NCBI GenBank assembly: GCA_002898775.1
Contig: BEHK01000016.1
Location: 1-32,026 of the forward strand
Reading direction: 5' to 3'
DNA length: 32,026 nt
From: a bacterium HR08
GTDB taxonomy: Bacteria; Acidobacteriota; Blastocatellia; HR10
The stretch's first letter is position 1, and every line of letters starts with the position of its first letter. Of the stretch, positions 9,289 through 17,575 are shown one piece after another. Both the position numbers and the translations under genes were made by a program. The notes beneath the pieces are model-generated. The model ran no database searches, was not told the origin of the DNA, and saw only the letters and a program-made list of their open reading frames with translations.

Positions 9289-10592
9289 CGTTCGACGATC
9301 TGCTCCAGCATGGAGAAGAAGGCGGGGAAGGAGATGGCCACGACTTCGGGGTCCCGAATGATCGTCTCCCCTTCGGCCCACAGGCCGGCGATGGCGAAGG
9401 CCATCGCGATGCGATGATCACCTTCGGGCTCGATCTCCGCTCCGCGAAGCGCTTGGGGTCCTGCGACGACCAGCCCATCCGCGCGCTCGACCACCCGCGC
9501 CCCCATGCGCCGCAGATTCTCCACGGTCGCACGAATGCGATCGCTCTCTTTCACGCGCAGCTCGCCCGCATCGCGCACGACAATTCCCCCGGGCATGCGC
9601 GTCGCGAGGACAGCCAGAAGAGGGATCTCATCAATCACCGCCGGGATGAGCGCCCCCTCGAGCACGAGCGGCTCCGCGCGCGATGTCCGAGCCGCGGGCC
9701 TTGAAGTCACCCGAACATCCCCCACCGTCTCCCCATGCCATCGGCGTGGATTCTCGATCGCCACGTTCGCTCCCCACCGACGAAGCACCTCGAGGAAGCC
9801 CGTGCGCGTCGGATTGAGCAGAACGTCGCGAACGAGGAGCTGCGAGCCCGGCAGCGCGAGCGCGCCCGCGATGAAGAAGGCCGCTGAAGAGATGTCTCCG
9901 GCGATCCGATACTCACGAGCACGAAGTCGCGGGCGTCCGCAGATGGAGATGGCTCCGCCGACCGCACTCACCTGAGCGCCGAACTCAGCGAGCATGATCT
10001 CCGTGTGATTCCGCGTCGGCACGGACTCTTCGACGGTCGTCATCCCCGAGGCGAAAAGCCCCGCGAAGAGGACGCAGGACTTCACCTGCGCGCTCGCGAC
10101 GGGAAGTCGGTACCGGATCGGACGCAGCGTTCCTCCGCGGATCGTCAACGGGGCGTAGCGATCCCCGCGGGCGTGAACCGTCGCCCCCATGAGGCGCAAC
10201 GGATGCACGATCCGATCCATCGGCCGACGCCGCAGGGAGGCATCCCCCGTGATCGTGCTCTCGAAGGGCTGCCCGGCCAGGATCCCCGCGATCATGCGGA
10301 TGGTGGAGCCGGAATTCCCGGCATCGAGCGTGTGCGCCGACGGCGTGAACCCCTCCAGCCCCACGCCGCCAACGGTGACCGTCATCCCCGCCTCGATCTC
10401 GATTGGAACGCCCAGGGCGCGGAGGCAAGCCAGCGTACGCTCGCAGTCGAGACTCGGCGAGAAGTTATGCAACCGGGAGACGCCCTCGCCGAGCGCGGCG
10501 CACAACGCCGCCCGATGAGAGAGCGATTTATCGCCCGGCAGGCGCACTTCTCCGGCGATGCGCTTCGCCCCGCTGATCACGTAGCTTGACAT
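9285..10592 (-). CDS. aroA: 3-phosphoshikimate 1-carboxyvinyltransferase (EPSP synthase)
   Basis: AroA joins shikimate 3-phosphate and phosphoenolpyruvate in the sixth shikimate step. The 435-residue protein shows the N-terminal PGDKSLSHRA (phosphoshikimate/PEP-binding Lys), the family signature DAGNSGSTIRMIAG, and the second signature LRVKESDRIRA near the C-terminus. The glycine of the GNSG loop, where bulkier residues give glyphosate tolerance, is retained. The ATG at 10592 has a weak AAGGG 4 nt upstream; a TAACAT box lies about 12 nt before it without a convincing -35. It is divergent from the RsbW-like gene and coupled to aroK by an ATGA overlap. Confidence 0.95.
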   Translation of the reverse strand: MSSYVISGAKRIAGEVRLPGDKSLSHRAALCAALGEGVSRLHNFSPSLDCERTLACLRALGVPIEIEAGMTVTVGGVGLEGFTPSAHTLDAGNSGSTIRMIAGILAGQPFESTITGDASLRRRPMDRIVHPLRLMGATVHARGDRYAPLTIRGGTLRPIRYRLPVASAQVKSCVLFAGLFASGMTTVEESVPTRNHTEIMLAEFGAQVSAVGGAISICGRPRLRAREYRIAGDISSAAFFIAGALALPGSQLLVRDVLLNPTRTGFLEVLRRWGANVAIENPRRWHGETVGDVRVTSRPAARTSRAEPLVLEGALIPAVIDEIPLLAVLATRMPGGIVVRDAGELRVKESDRIRATVENLRRMGARVVERADGLVVAGPQALRGAEIEPEGDHRIAMAFAIAGLWAEGETIIRDPEVVAISFPAFFSMLEQIVER

Positions 10593-10731
10593 AGAACCCT
10601 TGCTATGTTACACCATTCCCTCCGAAGATGCATACAATCAGCTCCGCGAACAAAAAAAGCGCGCGCCCGAGTGATGTCTCTCCTGAACACGTCGCCCGGC
10701 CTTGCCGCTCTTCGCGCGCTCAGGAGGGGGA

Positions 10732-11178
10732 ATGACGGAACGCGCCGCCCTGGAGACCTACAGCATCAGCTTGAGCGTAGCGAGCGGACTCGAATTCGTG
10801 GAACTCGCGGAGATGGTGACCACGACCTTGGCCCGCCTCGCCGGCTTTGATGAGGAGACGGCCATGTGGATCAGCATGGCCGTGCGCGAAGCCGTCATCA
10901 ACGCCATCAAGCATGGGAACAGGGAGGATCGGCAGAAGCGGGTCGAGATCCAATACGCCTTCAACCACGATGGCCTCAGCATCCGCGTGACCGATCAGGG
11001 GAGCGGATTCGATCCCTCCCAGGTGCCGAACCCGCTGGATCCGGAGAACCTGTTGAAGCCGACCGGGCGCGGGATCTTCTACATGAAGGCCTTCATGGAC
11101 GAAGTGGACATCCGGTCTGCTCCCGGCGAGGGGACGATCGTTCGCCTGAGGAAGAAGAGGCGTCCGAGGAGCGCGTAG
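10732..11178 (+). CDS. RsbW/SpoIIAB-like serine kinase (anti-sigma factor type)
   Basis: The 148-residue protein is a single GHKL ATPase domain of the HATPase_c_2 class. It has an N-box with AVREAVINAIKHGN, the G1 motif DQGSGFD and the G2 motif GRGIFYM. Proteins of this class bind a sigma factor or another partner and phosphorylate a STAS-domain antagonist on serine. The gene directly downstream encodes such an antagonist, with its ATG touching this stop codon. The start is the ATG at 10732, with GGAGG (10723-10727) 4 nt before it. No sigma factor or PP2C phosphatase is in the window, so the controlled target is unknown. It could also act as a generic ATP-binding regulator rather than a true anti-sigma factor. 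Confidence 0.88.
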   Translation: MTERAALETYSISLSVASGLEFVELAEMVTTTLARLAGFDEETAMWISMAVREAVINAIKHGNREDRQKRVEIQYAFNHDGLSIRVTDQGSGFDPSQVPNPLDPENLLKPTGRGIFYMKAFMDEVDIRSAPGEGTIVRLRKKRRPRSA

Positions 11179-11520
11179 ATGATCCGCATCAAGCACCGCA
11201 CTATCGGCGACGTCCACCTCCTCGATATGGAAGGGCGCCTCACGATCGGCGAGGGAACGGCCCCCTTTCGCGAAGCGATCCATCGCGTGATCCAGCTCGG
11301 CGGACGACGGCTCGTGCTCAATCTCGCGGGCGTCACGCATATGGACAGCTCGGGCATCGGCGAGCTGGTGAGCGCCTATATGACCGCGAGCCATCTCGGC
11401 GGCTGCGTGAAGTTACTCCATGTCCCCCCGCGCATTCAGGAGGTTCTGACGGTCACGAAGCTGGCCACCGTCTTCCAGACCTTCGACGACGAGATGACCG
11501 CCGTGGAGAGTTTTCGGTAG
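11179..11520 (+). CDS. STAS-domain anti-anti-sigma factor (RsbV/SpoIIAA-like)
   Basis: At 113 residues this is a single STAS domain. The conserved phospho-acceptor segment is THMDSSGIGELV (about residues 54-65), where the serine before Gly is the usual target of the partner kinase. The domain starts with DVHLLDMEGRLTIGEG and has the usual alternating strands and helices. It begins at the base after the kinase stop, so the pair is one translational unit. In the known switch, the unphosphorylated antagonist binds the kinase and frees the sigma factor; phosphorylation reverses this. What it releases here is not visible. Confidence 0.9.
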   Translation: MIRIKHRTIGDVHLLDMEGRLTIGEGTAPFREAIHRVIQLGGRRLVLNLAGVTHMDSSGIGELVSAYMTASHLGGCVKLLHVPPRIQEVLTVTKLATVFQTFDDEMTAVESFR

Positions 11521-11529
11521 CCGTATGCC

Positions 11530-11585
11530 CTCCGAGAGCGTCCGGCGCGCGAGAGGCGCCTGCTTCGCCACGTCCACTCTCGGAG
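11530..11585. terminator. Nested inverted repeat between convergent genes
   Basis: CTCCGAGAG (11530-11538) pairs perfectly with CTCTCGGAG (11577-11585). Inside is a second stem, GGCGC (11544-11548) with GCGCC (11556-11560). The structure fills almost the whole gap between the STAS gene and the convergent aroB, suggesting a terminator for both directions, though there is no T-run. Confidence 0.45.
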
Positions 11586-12695
11586 TCACGGGGAGAGATC
11601 GCGCAAACTCTCACGAAGGACGGCGCGGACGATGCGAAGGGGGACGTCGTCGCGCACCGTCACATGGCCGATGCGCGTCGGGAGGACGAACGTCAATCGC
11701 CCGGCGCGCGCTTTCTTATCATGGCGCATGGCGGCCAGAATCGCTTCGGGATCCAGATCGGCGATCGCGGGGAAGCGACCGCAGGCGAGGACCGCGCGAC
11801 GAATACGCTCCGCTTCGTCCGAGGACAAGAGGCCCAGGCGTACCGCCAGACGCGCGGCCATGATCATCCCATAGCCCACAGCCTCCCCGTGCCGGAATCG
11901 GCGGTAGCCCGTGACGGCCTCCAAGGCATGCCCGAAGGTGTGCCCGAAATTGAGGATTCGGCGAAGCCCCGATTCGCGCTCATCGCGGCGTACGATATCG
12001 GCCTTGATCTCGCAGCAGCGCCGGATCACCGGTACAAGGGCCGCCACCTCGCCCGCCTTCAGCGCCTCCACGCGCGCGACGATCCAGTCGAAAAGCGCAG
12101 CGTCTCGAATCACCCCATACTTGAGCGCCTCGCATAAGCCCGCCGCCAGCTCCCGCCGTGGCAATGTGCGCAGGGTCGAGACATCGGCCAGTACGAGTCG
12201 CGGTTGATGAAAAGCGCCGACGAGATTCTTCCCCTGCGGCACGTTCACCCCGGTCTTTCCTCCCACCGAACTGTCAATGGCGGCCACCAGAGTCGTCGGA
12301 ATTTGCACATAGGCGATCCCCCGCAGGAACGTGGCAGCCACGAATCCGGCGACGTCCCCGACGACGCCTCCCCCCAAGGCGACGATGGCACTCGCGCGAT
12401 CCAGATGCTGATCGGCCAATTCCCCATACAACCGCTCGACCGTGCGCATCGTCTTGTAGCGCTCGCCATCGCCGATGAGGTGCACGGAGACGGGGAAACC
12501 CGCTCGCCGAAGGCTGGAGCGAAGCTTCGCCCCGTAGAGGCCGAACACCCGCGCGTTGGAGATGAGCGCGAGCCGCGGCGCCCCCCCCAGCACCGCACGC
12601 ACCGACTCCCCAGCGCGCGCGAGCACCTCCGCTCCGATCACGATGTCATAGCTGCGCTCGCCGAGCGCCACTCGGATGCGCGCCGGCTGGCTCAT
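11586..12695 (-). CDS. aroB: 3-dehydroquinate synthase
   Basis: AroB converts DAHP to 3-dehydroquinate, the second shikimate step, using NAD and a divalent metal. The 369-residue protein has the NAD/phosphate-binding ALGGGVVGDVAGFVAATFLRG, the catalytic segment PTTLVAAIDSSVGGKTGVN, a GLCEALKYGVI stretch carrying a metal ligand, and the metal-binding NFGHTFGHALE. Its ATG (12695) overlaps the stop of the upstream peptidase gene in an ATGA, with a GGAGGAG inside the peptidase's C-terminal codons. The longer in-frame start (12923) lies wholly within the peptidase gene and is rejected. Together with aroA and aroK it gives three shikimate genes in two separate units. Confidence 0.95.
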   Translation of the reverse strand: MSQPARIRVALGERSYDIVIGAEVLARAGESVRAVLGGAPRLALISNARVFGLYGAKLRSSLRRAGFPVSVHLIGDGERYKTMRTVERLYGELADQHLDRASAIVALGGGVVGDVAGFVAATFLRGIAYVQIPTTLVAAIDSSVGGKTGVNVPQGKNLVGAFHQPRLVLADVSTLRTLPRRELAAGLCEALKYGVIRDAALFDWIVARVEALKAGEVAALVPVIRRCCEIKADIVRRDERESGLRRILNFGHTFGHALEAVTGYRRFRHGEAVGYGMIMAARLAVRLGLLSSDEAERIRRAVLACGRFPAIADLDPEAILAAMRHDKKARAGRLTFVLPTRIGHVTVRDDVPLRIVRAVLRESLRDLSP

Positions 12696-14197
12696 CTCCT
12701 CCTCCGGCGTCGTCCCAATACGATCTTCACCTCGTCCAGAAGCGGCTCGATCGTGGGCGCGCTCGCCCCAATCTGTCGCACGATCTCCTCGGCCGTATAG
12801 CGCTCGCCGGTCTCCCACAGCTCGATCAAGAATCGCCCGGCGCGCGGATGGCGCCACCATCGGTGCCCGAACTTCGTCTTCACGTAATCGCGCAGCCACA
12901 CCTCGGCGATCCAGGCCCGCCAATAATCGGCCGCGTAAAATCCATCATCCACGTCGCTCAAGAATTCCTCGGGCGGATACTGAAAGCCCGTCGCGCGCGT
13001 GAGCCGTTCGGCGTACGCCGCCGCGACCTCCTCCGGCTCATCCGTCGCGTGCAGGAGCTGCTCGTATTCGCACTTGGCCGCATAGCGGCGAAGGAGAAAG
13101 AGCCGCTGTCCCGCCATGAGCTTCAGGAAGTGCTCGCTCGCCGGGAAGCGAAGCGCGTCCTCGAGCCATCGAGGCTCCCGCAGCAACGATTCGAGGAGGA
13201 AGGCGTACATCTCACTCAGGGCGCGATCACCGGCATAGCGGAATTCCGGAAGGAGCGCGGCCGAGGTCCACGCGTAATGCTGCGCGTGTCCGGCCTCGTG
13301 AAGCAGCGCTTGATAGTCCGGCGCGCCGCCATTAGGGGCGATGACGAGCTTGATCTCCTCGGGGATCCGAATGGGTGCGCAGAAGGCGCGCGGATGCTTC
13401 CGCGGCCGCTCCTCGTCATCCATCTCGATGTTCCTCTGCCGATCCGCCTCAATGCCCAATCCCTGCAGCACATCCGCATAGATCGCCCGCAGCCCCTCCC
13501 TGGGGAAGACCTCGGCATATCGCTCCAAGCGAAGGAACGCCGGGATGTCGGCGCGATGCGCCTCCTGCGGGCGCACGCCCAATTCGCTCCACAGAGCCTC
13601 TTGCAGATGCGCCTGATAGAGCTCCTCCGTCTCCTCCAGGAACTGCGCCCACTGGCGACCGAGCGCCTCGAAATCAAGCGCGCGCAGGGTGCGGTATACC
13701 GACCGATAGTCCGGATGCCCGAATCGGCGCGCCGCGCGGTGCATCTCGCGCCACCGCTCTGCGCGAAGCTCGTTCGTCCGCCGGAGGATGTCCAGACACG
13801 CGGCGTGCAGCTCGCGACGTCGAGCAGGGCTGGGCTCCGTCGCCAACCGTTGCTGCGCTTGAGCGAACGTGAGCACTTCCTCATCCCACGCGATCTCCGC
13901 CGCCGCTTCCGCGCGCGCGATCCGCTCCGTCAGAGGACGCACGGCCATCTCCAACGCGCGCTCGGTGGCCTCGGCGATCAGCAGATCGAGCGCGCGCCGC
14001 GCCGTCTCGAAGGCCTCCGGGATCGCCTCGCGCTCGCGCCGCAAGGCTTCGACGGCCTCGGGGGTGAAGAGGTGCCCGTACCGATCATAGATCGGCTCCA
14101 GATCAAGCGCATCCTTCCGTCCGGAATAATGCTCGTACTCCTCGCGCGCGAGCGCTTCGTGGAAACGGGCCAACTCCTCTCGATAGGTCTCGAGCAT
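12692..14197 (-). CDS. M3-like zinc metallopeptidase
   Basis: A 501-residue gluzincin related to the M3 (thimet/PepF) peptidases. The zinc motif HEAGH occurs in ALLHEAGHAQHYAW, with the third ligand probably the Glu in ALSEMYAFLLE about 30 residues later. The N-terminal half is Glu/Arg-rich and helical with possible coiled coil, as in that family. It lacks a signal peptide and is probably cytoplasmic, cleaving peptides. The ATG at 14197 has AAGG 7 nt upstream; a GTG two codons earlier (14203) is possible. It heads a unit with aroB, coupled by an ATGA overlap; the pairing makes no obvious pathway sense. The C-terminus ends in an arginine run (GRRRRRR). Confidence 0.82.
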   Translation of the reverse strand: MLETYREELARFHEALAREEYEHYSGRKDALDLEPIYDRYGHLFTPEAVEALRREREAIPEAFETARRALDLLIAEATERALEMAVRPLTERIARAEAAAEIAWDEEVLTFAQAQQRLATEPSPARRRELHAACLDILRRTNELRAERWREMHRAARRFGHPDYRSVYRTLRALDFEALGRQWAQFLEETEELYQAHLQEALWSELGVRPQEAHRADIPAFLRLERYAEVFPREGLRAIYADVLQGLGIEADRQRNIEMDDEERPRKHPRAFCAPIRIPEEIKLVIAPNGGAPDYQALLHEAGHAQHYAWTSAALLPEFRYAGDRALSEMYAFLLESLLREPRWLEDALRFPASEHFLKLMAGQRLFLLRRYAAKCEYEQLLHATDEPEEVAAAYAERLTRATGFQYPPEEFLSDVDDGFYAADYWRAWIAEVWLRDYVKTKFGHRWWRHPRAGRFLIELWETGERYTAEEIVRQIGASAPTIEPLLDEVKIVLGRRRRRR

Positions 14198-14219
14198 CGC
14201 CACGCCTTACAACCCAACG

Positions 14220-14249
14220 ATGATGAATCGAGGATTCCGGAGCTGTCAA
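14220..14249 (-). promoter_or_regulatory. Promoter of the peptidase-aroB unit
   Basis: On the minus strand a perfect TTGACA (14249-14244) is followed by 18 bp and CATCAT (14225-14220). The transcript would start about 15 nt before the ATG at 14197. Confidence 0.5.
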
Positions 14250-14305
14250 GCTCAGGGGACCGACCGTCTCCGCGGGGTGCGCTCTCGTTCACGGAGCCGC
14301 GTTTC

Positions 14306-14335
14306 TTGACAGGCTTTCTCGAAGACCGGTACGCT
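14306..14335 (+). promoter_or_regulatory. Promoter of the ubiX-ubiA-mqnE unit
   Basis: A perfect TTGACA (14306-14311), an 18-bp spacer and TACGCT (14330-14335). The transcript would start near 14342, about 14 nt before the ubiX ATG, with no Shine-Dalgarno. It is back-to-back with the peptidase promoter. Confidence 0.5.
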
Positions 14336-14355
14336 TATCCCCCGACGATCGGTCT

Positions 14356-14976
14356 ATGAGCGAGGGATATTCCATCACGGTCGCCGTCACGGGAGCCAGC
14401 GGCGCCTGCTATGCGCAGCGCCTGTTGCAGCTTCTGGACGCGAGCCCGCGCGTCCGACAGATCAATCTGCTCATCAGTGAGAACGGGCGTCGCGTCTTCG
14501 CCGAGGAACTGGATGTGGACATTCCCCATCCGCTGAATCTGGAGGTGGCGGACCGGTTGGGGTTCTCTCGACATAAGCTCGCGTGTTTCCAAGTGAACGA
14601 TCTGGGGGCGCCGATCTCCAGCGGTTCCTATCCGGTGGATGGCATGGTCATCATCCCGTGCAGTGTCGGGACGCTGGGAGCGATCGCCACGGGCGCGACG
14701 ACCAATCTGATTCACCGGGCCGCCGACGTGATGTTGAAAGAAGGGCGGCGCCTCGTCCTCGTCGTGCGCGAGACGCCGCTCAATGCCATCCACTTGCAGA
14801 ACATGCTGACACTGCGGCAACTCGGAGCGGTGATCCTGCCGGCCATGCCCGCTTTCTATCACCGTCCGCGCACGATTGAGGATGTGGTGAAACACTTCGT
14901 CTATCGCATCCTGGATCATCTGGGGATCGAACATCCGCATGAGACGATGTGGCGAGGAGGCCGCGCATGGACGTGA
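14356..14976 (+). CDS. ubiX: Flavin prenyltransferase UbiX
   Basis: UbiX attaches a dimethylallyl group to FMN to make prenylated FMN, the cofactor of UbiD-type decarboxylases. The 206-residue protein has the N-terminal FMN-binding [19 protein letters not shown], the [29 protein letters not shown] core and the [15 protein letters not shown] segment, all typical of the family and of normal length. It heads a coupled unit with ubiA and mqnE. In the futalosine route to menaquinone a UbiD homologue (MqnL) decarboxylates a naphthoate intermediate, so UbiX is likely its cofactor source. A UbiD/MqnL gene is not in the window. No ribosome binding site is visible ahead of the ATG. Confidence 0.93.
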   Translation: MSEGYSITVAVTGASGACYAQRLLQLLDASPRVRQINLLISENGRRVFAEELDVDIPHPLNLEVADRLGFSRHKLACFQVNDLGAPISSGSYPVDGMVIIPCSVGTLGAIATGATTNLIHRAADVMLKEGRRLVLVVRETPLNAIHLQNMLTLRQLGAVILPAMPAFYHRPRTIEDVVKHFVYRILDHLGIEHPHETMWRGGRAWT

Positions 14977-15878
14977 GAGCGACATCGGAGATGTCTGCGC
15001 CCCGCGCTCTCGGAACGGCGCTTTGGCGGAACACGCGCCTGACGCTGGAGATGATCAAGATCGAGCACACGCTCTTCGCCCTGCCCTTCGCGCTGCTGGG
15101 GGCGATCTTCGCCGCCCACGGGCTTCCCGACGGGCGCACGCTCGTGTGGATTCTCGTCGCCATGGTGGGGGCGCGCAGCGCCGCCATGGCCTTCAACCGG
15201 CTCGTGGATTGCGAGTTCGATCGTCAGAATCCGCGCACGCGCGATCGCGCGCTGCCGGCCGGGCGGGTGAGTGCGGGCTACGTTCGCGCGTTCGTCCTTG
15301 TCTCGGCAGCCGTGTTCGTGCTGGCGGCCGCCATGTTGAACCGGCTCACGCTGCTGCTGGCGCCAGTGGCCCTGGCCTCGATCCTCCTGTACTCCTACAC
15401 GAAGCGGTTCACCGAATATTCGCATCTGGTGCTCGGCTGGTGCCTGGCTATGGCGCCGACGGGCGCATGGATCGCCGTACGCGGCGCTCTGGATGAGCTA
15501 CTGCCGCTGGCCATAAGCCTCACCGTCATGATGTGGGTGGCCGGCTTCGACGTGATCTATGCCTGCCAGGACGTGGACTTCGATCGCCGCGTGGGCTTGC
15601 GTTCGCTGCCGGCGCGATTCGGCATCCGGCGGGCGCTGTGGATCGCGCGGGGATTTCACGCGGTCGCGTTCGCCAGTCTCGTGTGGGCCTCTCGCCTGGC
15701 CGGATCGCGTTGGCTCGGGGGGATTGGGCTCGCGGCGACGCTCGGGCTCCTCATCCGACAACATCGGCTCGTTCGCCCCGATGATCTCTCGCGGGTCAAC
15801 GAGGCCTTCTTCACGACGAATGCCTGCGTGAGCCTCATCCTGCTGCTCACCATGGGAGGGGAGGTACTCGTACGATGA
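14967..15878 (+). CDS. UbiA-family prenyltransferase, probably MqnP-like
   Basis: A 303-residue integral membrane aromatic prenyltransferase with about eight hydrophobic segments. The two acidic motifs are present: [18 protein letters not shown] and [16 protein letters not shown], which bind the Mg-diphosphate of the polyprenyl donor. The ATG at 14967 has GAGGAGG (14954-14960) 6 nt upstream and overlaps the ubiX end by 10 nt; a GTG at 14949 precedes that ribosome binding site and is rejected. Its stop overlaps the mqnE start (ATGA). Next to mqnE, the most likely role is prenylation of the futalosine-route naphthoate (MqnP) rather than 4-hydroxybenzoate. Confidence 0.9.
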   Translation: MDVRATSEMSAPRALGTALWRNTRLTLEMIKIEHTLFALPFALLGAIFAAHGLPDGRTLVWILVAMVGARSAAMAFNRLVDCEFDRQNPRTRDRALPAGRVSAGYVRAFVLVSAAVFVLAAAMLNRLTLLLAPVALASILLYSYTKRFTEYSHLVLGWCLAMAPTGAWIAVRGALDELLPLAISLTVMMWVAGFDVIYACQDVDFDRRVGLRSLPARFGIRRALWIARGFHAVAFASLVWASRLAGSRWLGGIGLAATLGLLIRQHRLVRPDDLSRVNEAFFTTNACVSLILLLTMGGEVLVR

Positions 15879-17017
15879 TGCGCTTCGACGCGTGGGAGAA
15901 AGACACCCTGGAGATGTACATCGCCCGCTCGGAATTGGCGCCGATCGCCGAGAAGGTCTTCGCCGGCGAGCGCCTCACGTTCGAGGACGGCGTGGCGCTC
16001 TATCGCTCGAACGACCTCTTGACGCTCGGTGCCCTCGCCAACTTTGTGCGGGAGAAGAAGAACGGCAATGTCGCCTACTACATCATCAACCGCCACATCA
16101 ATCCGACCAACATCTGTTTCGTGGATTGTCAACTCTGCGCCTTCGCCCGCAAGGTCGGGGAGGAAGGCGGGTGGACCATGAGCATCGAGGAGGTCGTTCA
16201 GACGGCCGCGCGCGGCTACACCGAGTCCGTGCGCGAGTTTCACATCGTCGGCGGCCTGCATCCGTATCTCCCGTTCCAGTACTACGTGGATCTGTTGCGG
16301 GCGCTGAAATACCACTTCCCGAACGTACACCTGAAGGCCTTCACCTGCGTGGAACTGGACTACCTGGCGAAACTGGCGGGGAAGTCCCTGCACGAGACGA
16401 TCGCGATCCTGAAAGACGCGGGATTGGATTCGGTCCCCGGCGGTGGCGCCGAGATCTTCGCCCGTCGCGTGCGCGACATCATCTGCACGCATAAGATCAG
16501 CGGCGAACGCTGGCTGGAGGTCGCCCGCGCCGTCCACGAGTGCGGCCTGAAATCCACGGCGACGATGCTCTACGGCCACGTCGAGACCTACGAGGAGCGC
16601 GTGGATCACTTGCTGCGGCTGCGCGCCCTTCAGGATGAGACGGGTGGATTCACGGCCTTCATCCCTCTGGCCTTTCATCCTGAGAACACGCGACTGAGCC
16701 ATCTGCCGTGGACGACGGGCATGGACGATCTGAAGAACATCGCCGTCGCGCGGCTGCTGCTGGACAATTTCGATCACATCAAGGCGTACTGGATCATGAT
16801 GGGGCCGAAGCTGGCGCAGGTCGCTCTGCGATTCGGGGCGGACGATTTGGACGGGACGGTGATCGAAGAGAAGATCTACCACATGGCGGGCGGACAGACG
16901 CCGCAGGGGCTCACCCGCGCGCAGATCGAGCATCTGATCCGACAAGCGGGCCGCGTCCCCGTCGAGCGCGATTCGCTCTATAATCCCGTCGCCCCGGCGG
17001 CGACCGCCTCCGCCTGA
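15875..17017 (+). CDS. mqnE: Aminofutalosine synthase (radical SAM)
   Basis: MqnE joins a chorismate-derived enolpyruvyl benzoate to S-adenosylmethionine to form 6-amino-6-deoxyfutalosine, early in the futalosine menaquinone pathway. The 380-residue protein has the radical-SAM cluster motif C-x3-C-x2-C at Cys81, Cys85 and Cys88 ([12 protein letters not shown]), followed by the [22 protein letters not shown] and GGGAEIF segments typical of the MqnE/MqnC group. The start ATG (15875) overlaps the ubiA stop and has GGAGG about 10 nt upstream; the next codon is also ATG. The paralogue MqnC closes the ring later in the pathway; I prefer MqnE from the residue pattern, with some risk of confusion. 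Its substrate chorismate comes from the pathway encoded nearby. Confidence 0.9.
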   Translation: MMRFDAWEKDTLEMYIARSELAPIAEKVFAGERLTFEDGVALYRSNDLLTLGALANFVREKKNGNVAYYIINRHINPTNICFVDCQLCAFARKVGEEGGWTMSIEEVVQTAARGYTESVREFHIVGGLHPYLPFQYYVDLLRALKYHFPNVHLKAFTCVELDYLAKLAGKSLHETIAILKDAGLDSVPGGGAEIFARRVRDIICTHKISGERWLEVARAVHECGLKSTATMLYGHVETYEERVDHLLRLRALQDETGGFTAFIPLAFHPENTRLSHLPWTTGMDDLKNIAVARLLLDNFDHIKAYWIMMGPKLAQVALRFGADDLDGTVIEEKIYHMAGGQTPQGLTRAQIEHLIRQAGRVPVERDSLYNPVAPAATASA

Positions 17018-17024
17018 ACGGAGG
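17007..17024 (+). terminator. Hairpin at the mqnE stop codon
   Basis: CCTCCG (17007-17012), a 6-nt loop and CGGAGG (17019-17024) form a perfect 6-bp stem around the mqnE stop. Only a weak ATTGGGTT follows, so factor-independent termination is uncertain. Confidence 0.3.
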
Positions 17025-17030
17025 ATTGGG

Positions 17031-17059
17031 TTGCTAAACCGCGCGCGCTCCTCTACAAT
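17031..17059 (+). promoter_or_regulatory. Promoter of the unknown gene-bshA-nth unit
   Basis: TTGCTA (17031-17036), a 17-bp spacer and TACAAT (17054-17059; 5/6). The transcript would start near 17066, giving a leader of about 50 nt. Confidence 0.6.
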
Positions 17060-17116
17060 GCATCCGCACAGGCGCGGTGAATAAGACGATGGACATGGGG
17101 AAGAGGCGAGCGAACC

Positions 17117-17554
17117 ATGAAGTGTGAATACTTCGTCTGGACGGACCGGACTCGTCTCCCTTCAGTCGCCGACGTGATCGCCAAACTCACAGAGAGCGGG
17201 TATGCGTGTCGCGTTCGGTCACGCGGCGAGGAGACGTCGAACGCCACCTACTGGACCGCGCTCGACGTGGAAGCCCAGACGGATCGCGGCGTGGAAGTCT
17301 GCACGATCACCGTCGCCCATCCTTCGGCCGAAGAGATCGAGGAGCTGCGGCAGACGTACGAGTCCCTCCCCCTGCAGGTCAAGAAAGCCGCGCGCAAGTT
17401 CAAGATCGAGGCTGAAGCCGACGAGTACGGTCAACCGACCGACTTCCACCTGAAGGTCATCGCGACGCTCGCGCGCTTGACCCATGGGGTTGTGGATGAC
17501 CCGCAGGAGAACGGGCTCATGTTGCTGGAGGAGTTCGAGGCCTACATGAGCTGA
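17117..17554 (+). CDS. Hypothetical protein, 145 residues
   Basis: I do not recognise this protein. It is soluble, acidic and alpha/beta in appearance, with no signal peptide, no membrane segment and only three cysteines, which are not arranged as a metal site. A helical middle (AEEIEELRQTYESLPLQVKKAARKF) follows a strand pair, and the end (FHLKVIATLARLTHGVVDDPQENGLMLLEEFEAYM) has the look of a small cytoplasmic domain. The ATG at 17117 follows AGAGG (17102-17106) by 10 nt. It has its own good promoter and lies 21 nt before bshA, so it probably shares the bacillithiol transcript; that is the only clue to its role. Confidence 0.75.
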   Translation: MKCEYFVWTDRTRLPSVADVIAKLTESGYACRVRSRGEETSNATYWTALDVEAQTDRGVEVCTITVAHPSAEEIEELRQTYESLPLQVKKAARKFKIEAEADEYGQPTDFHLKVIATLARLTHGVVDDPQENGLMLLEEFEAYMS

Positions 17555-17575
17555 CGCGCGGATGCTCCGCTCACA

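Noticed and set aside
10646-10656. A-rich tract as a terminator or bent-DNA element
   Set aside because: No stem-loop precedes it, and the surrounding 10593-10731 gap shows only weak promoter-like boxes.
12848-14359. A 503-codon plus-strand frame
   Set aside because: Shadow of the M3-like peptidase, which has HEAGH and an ATGA overlap with aroB.
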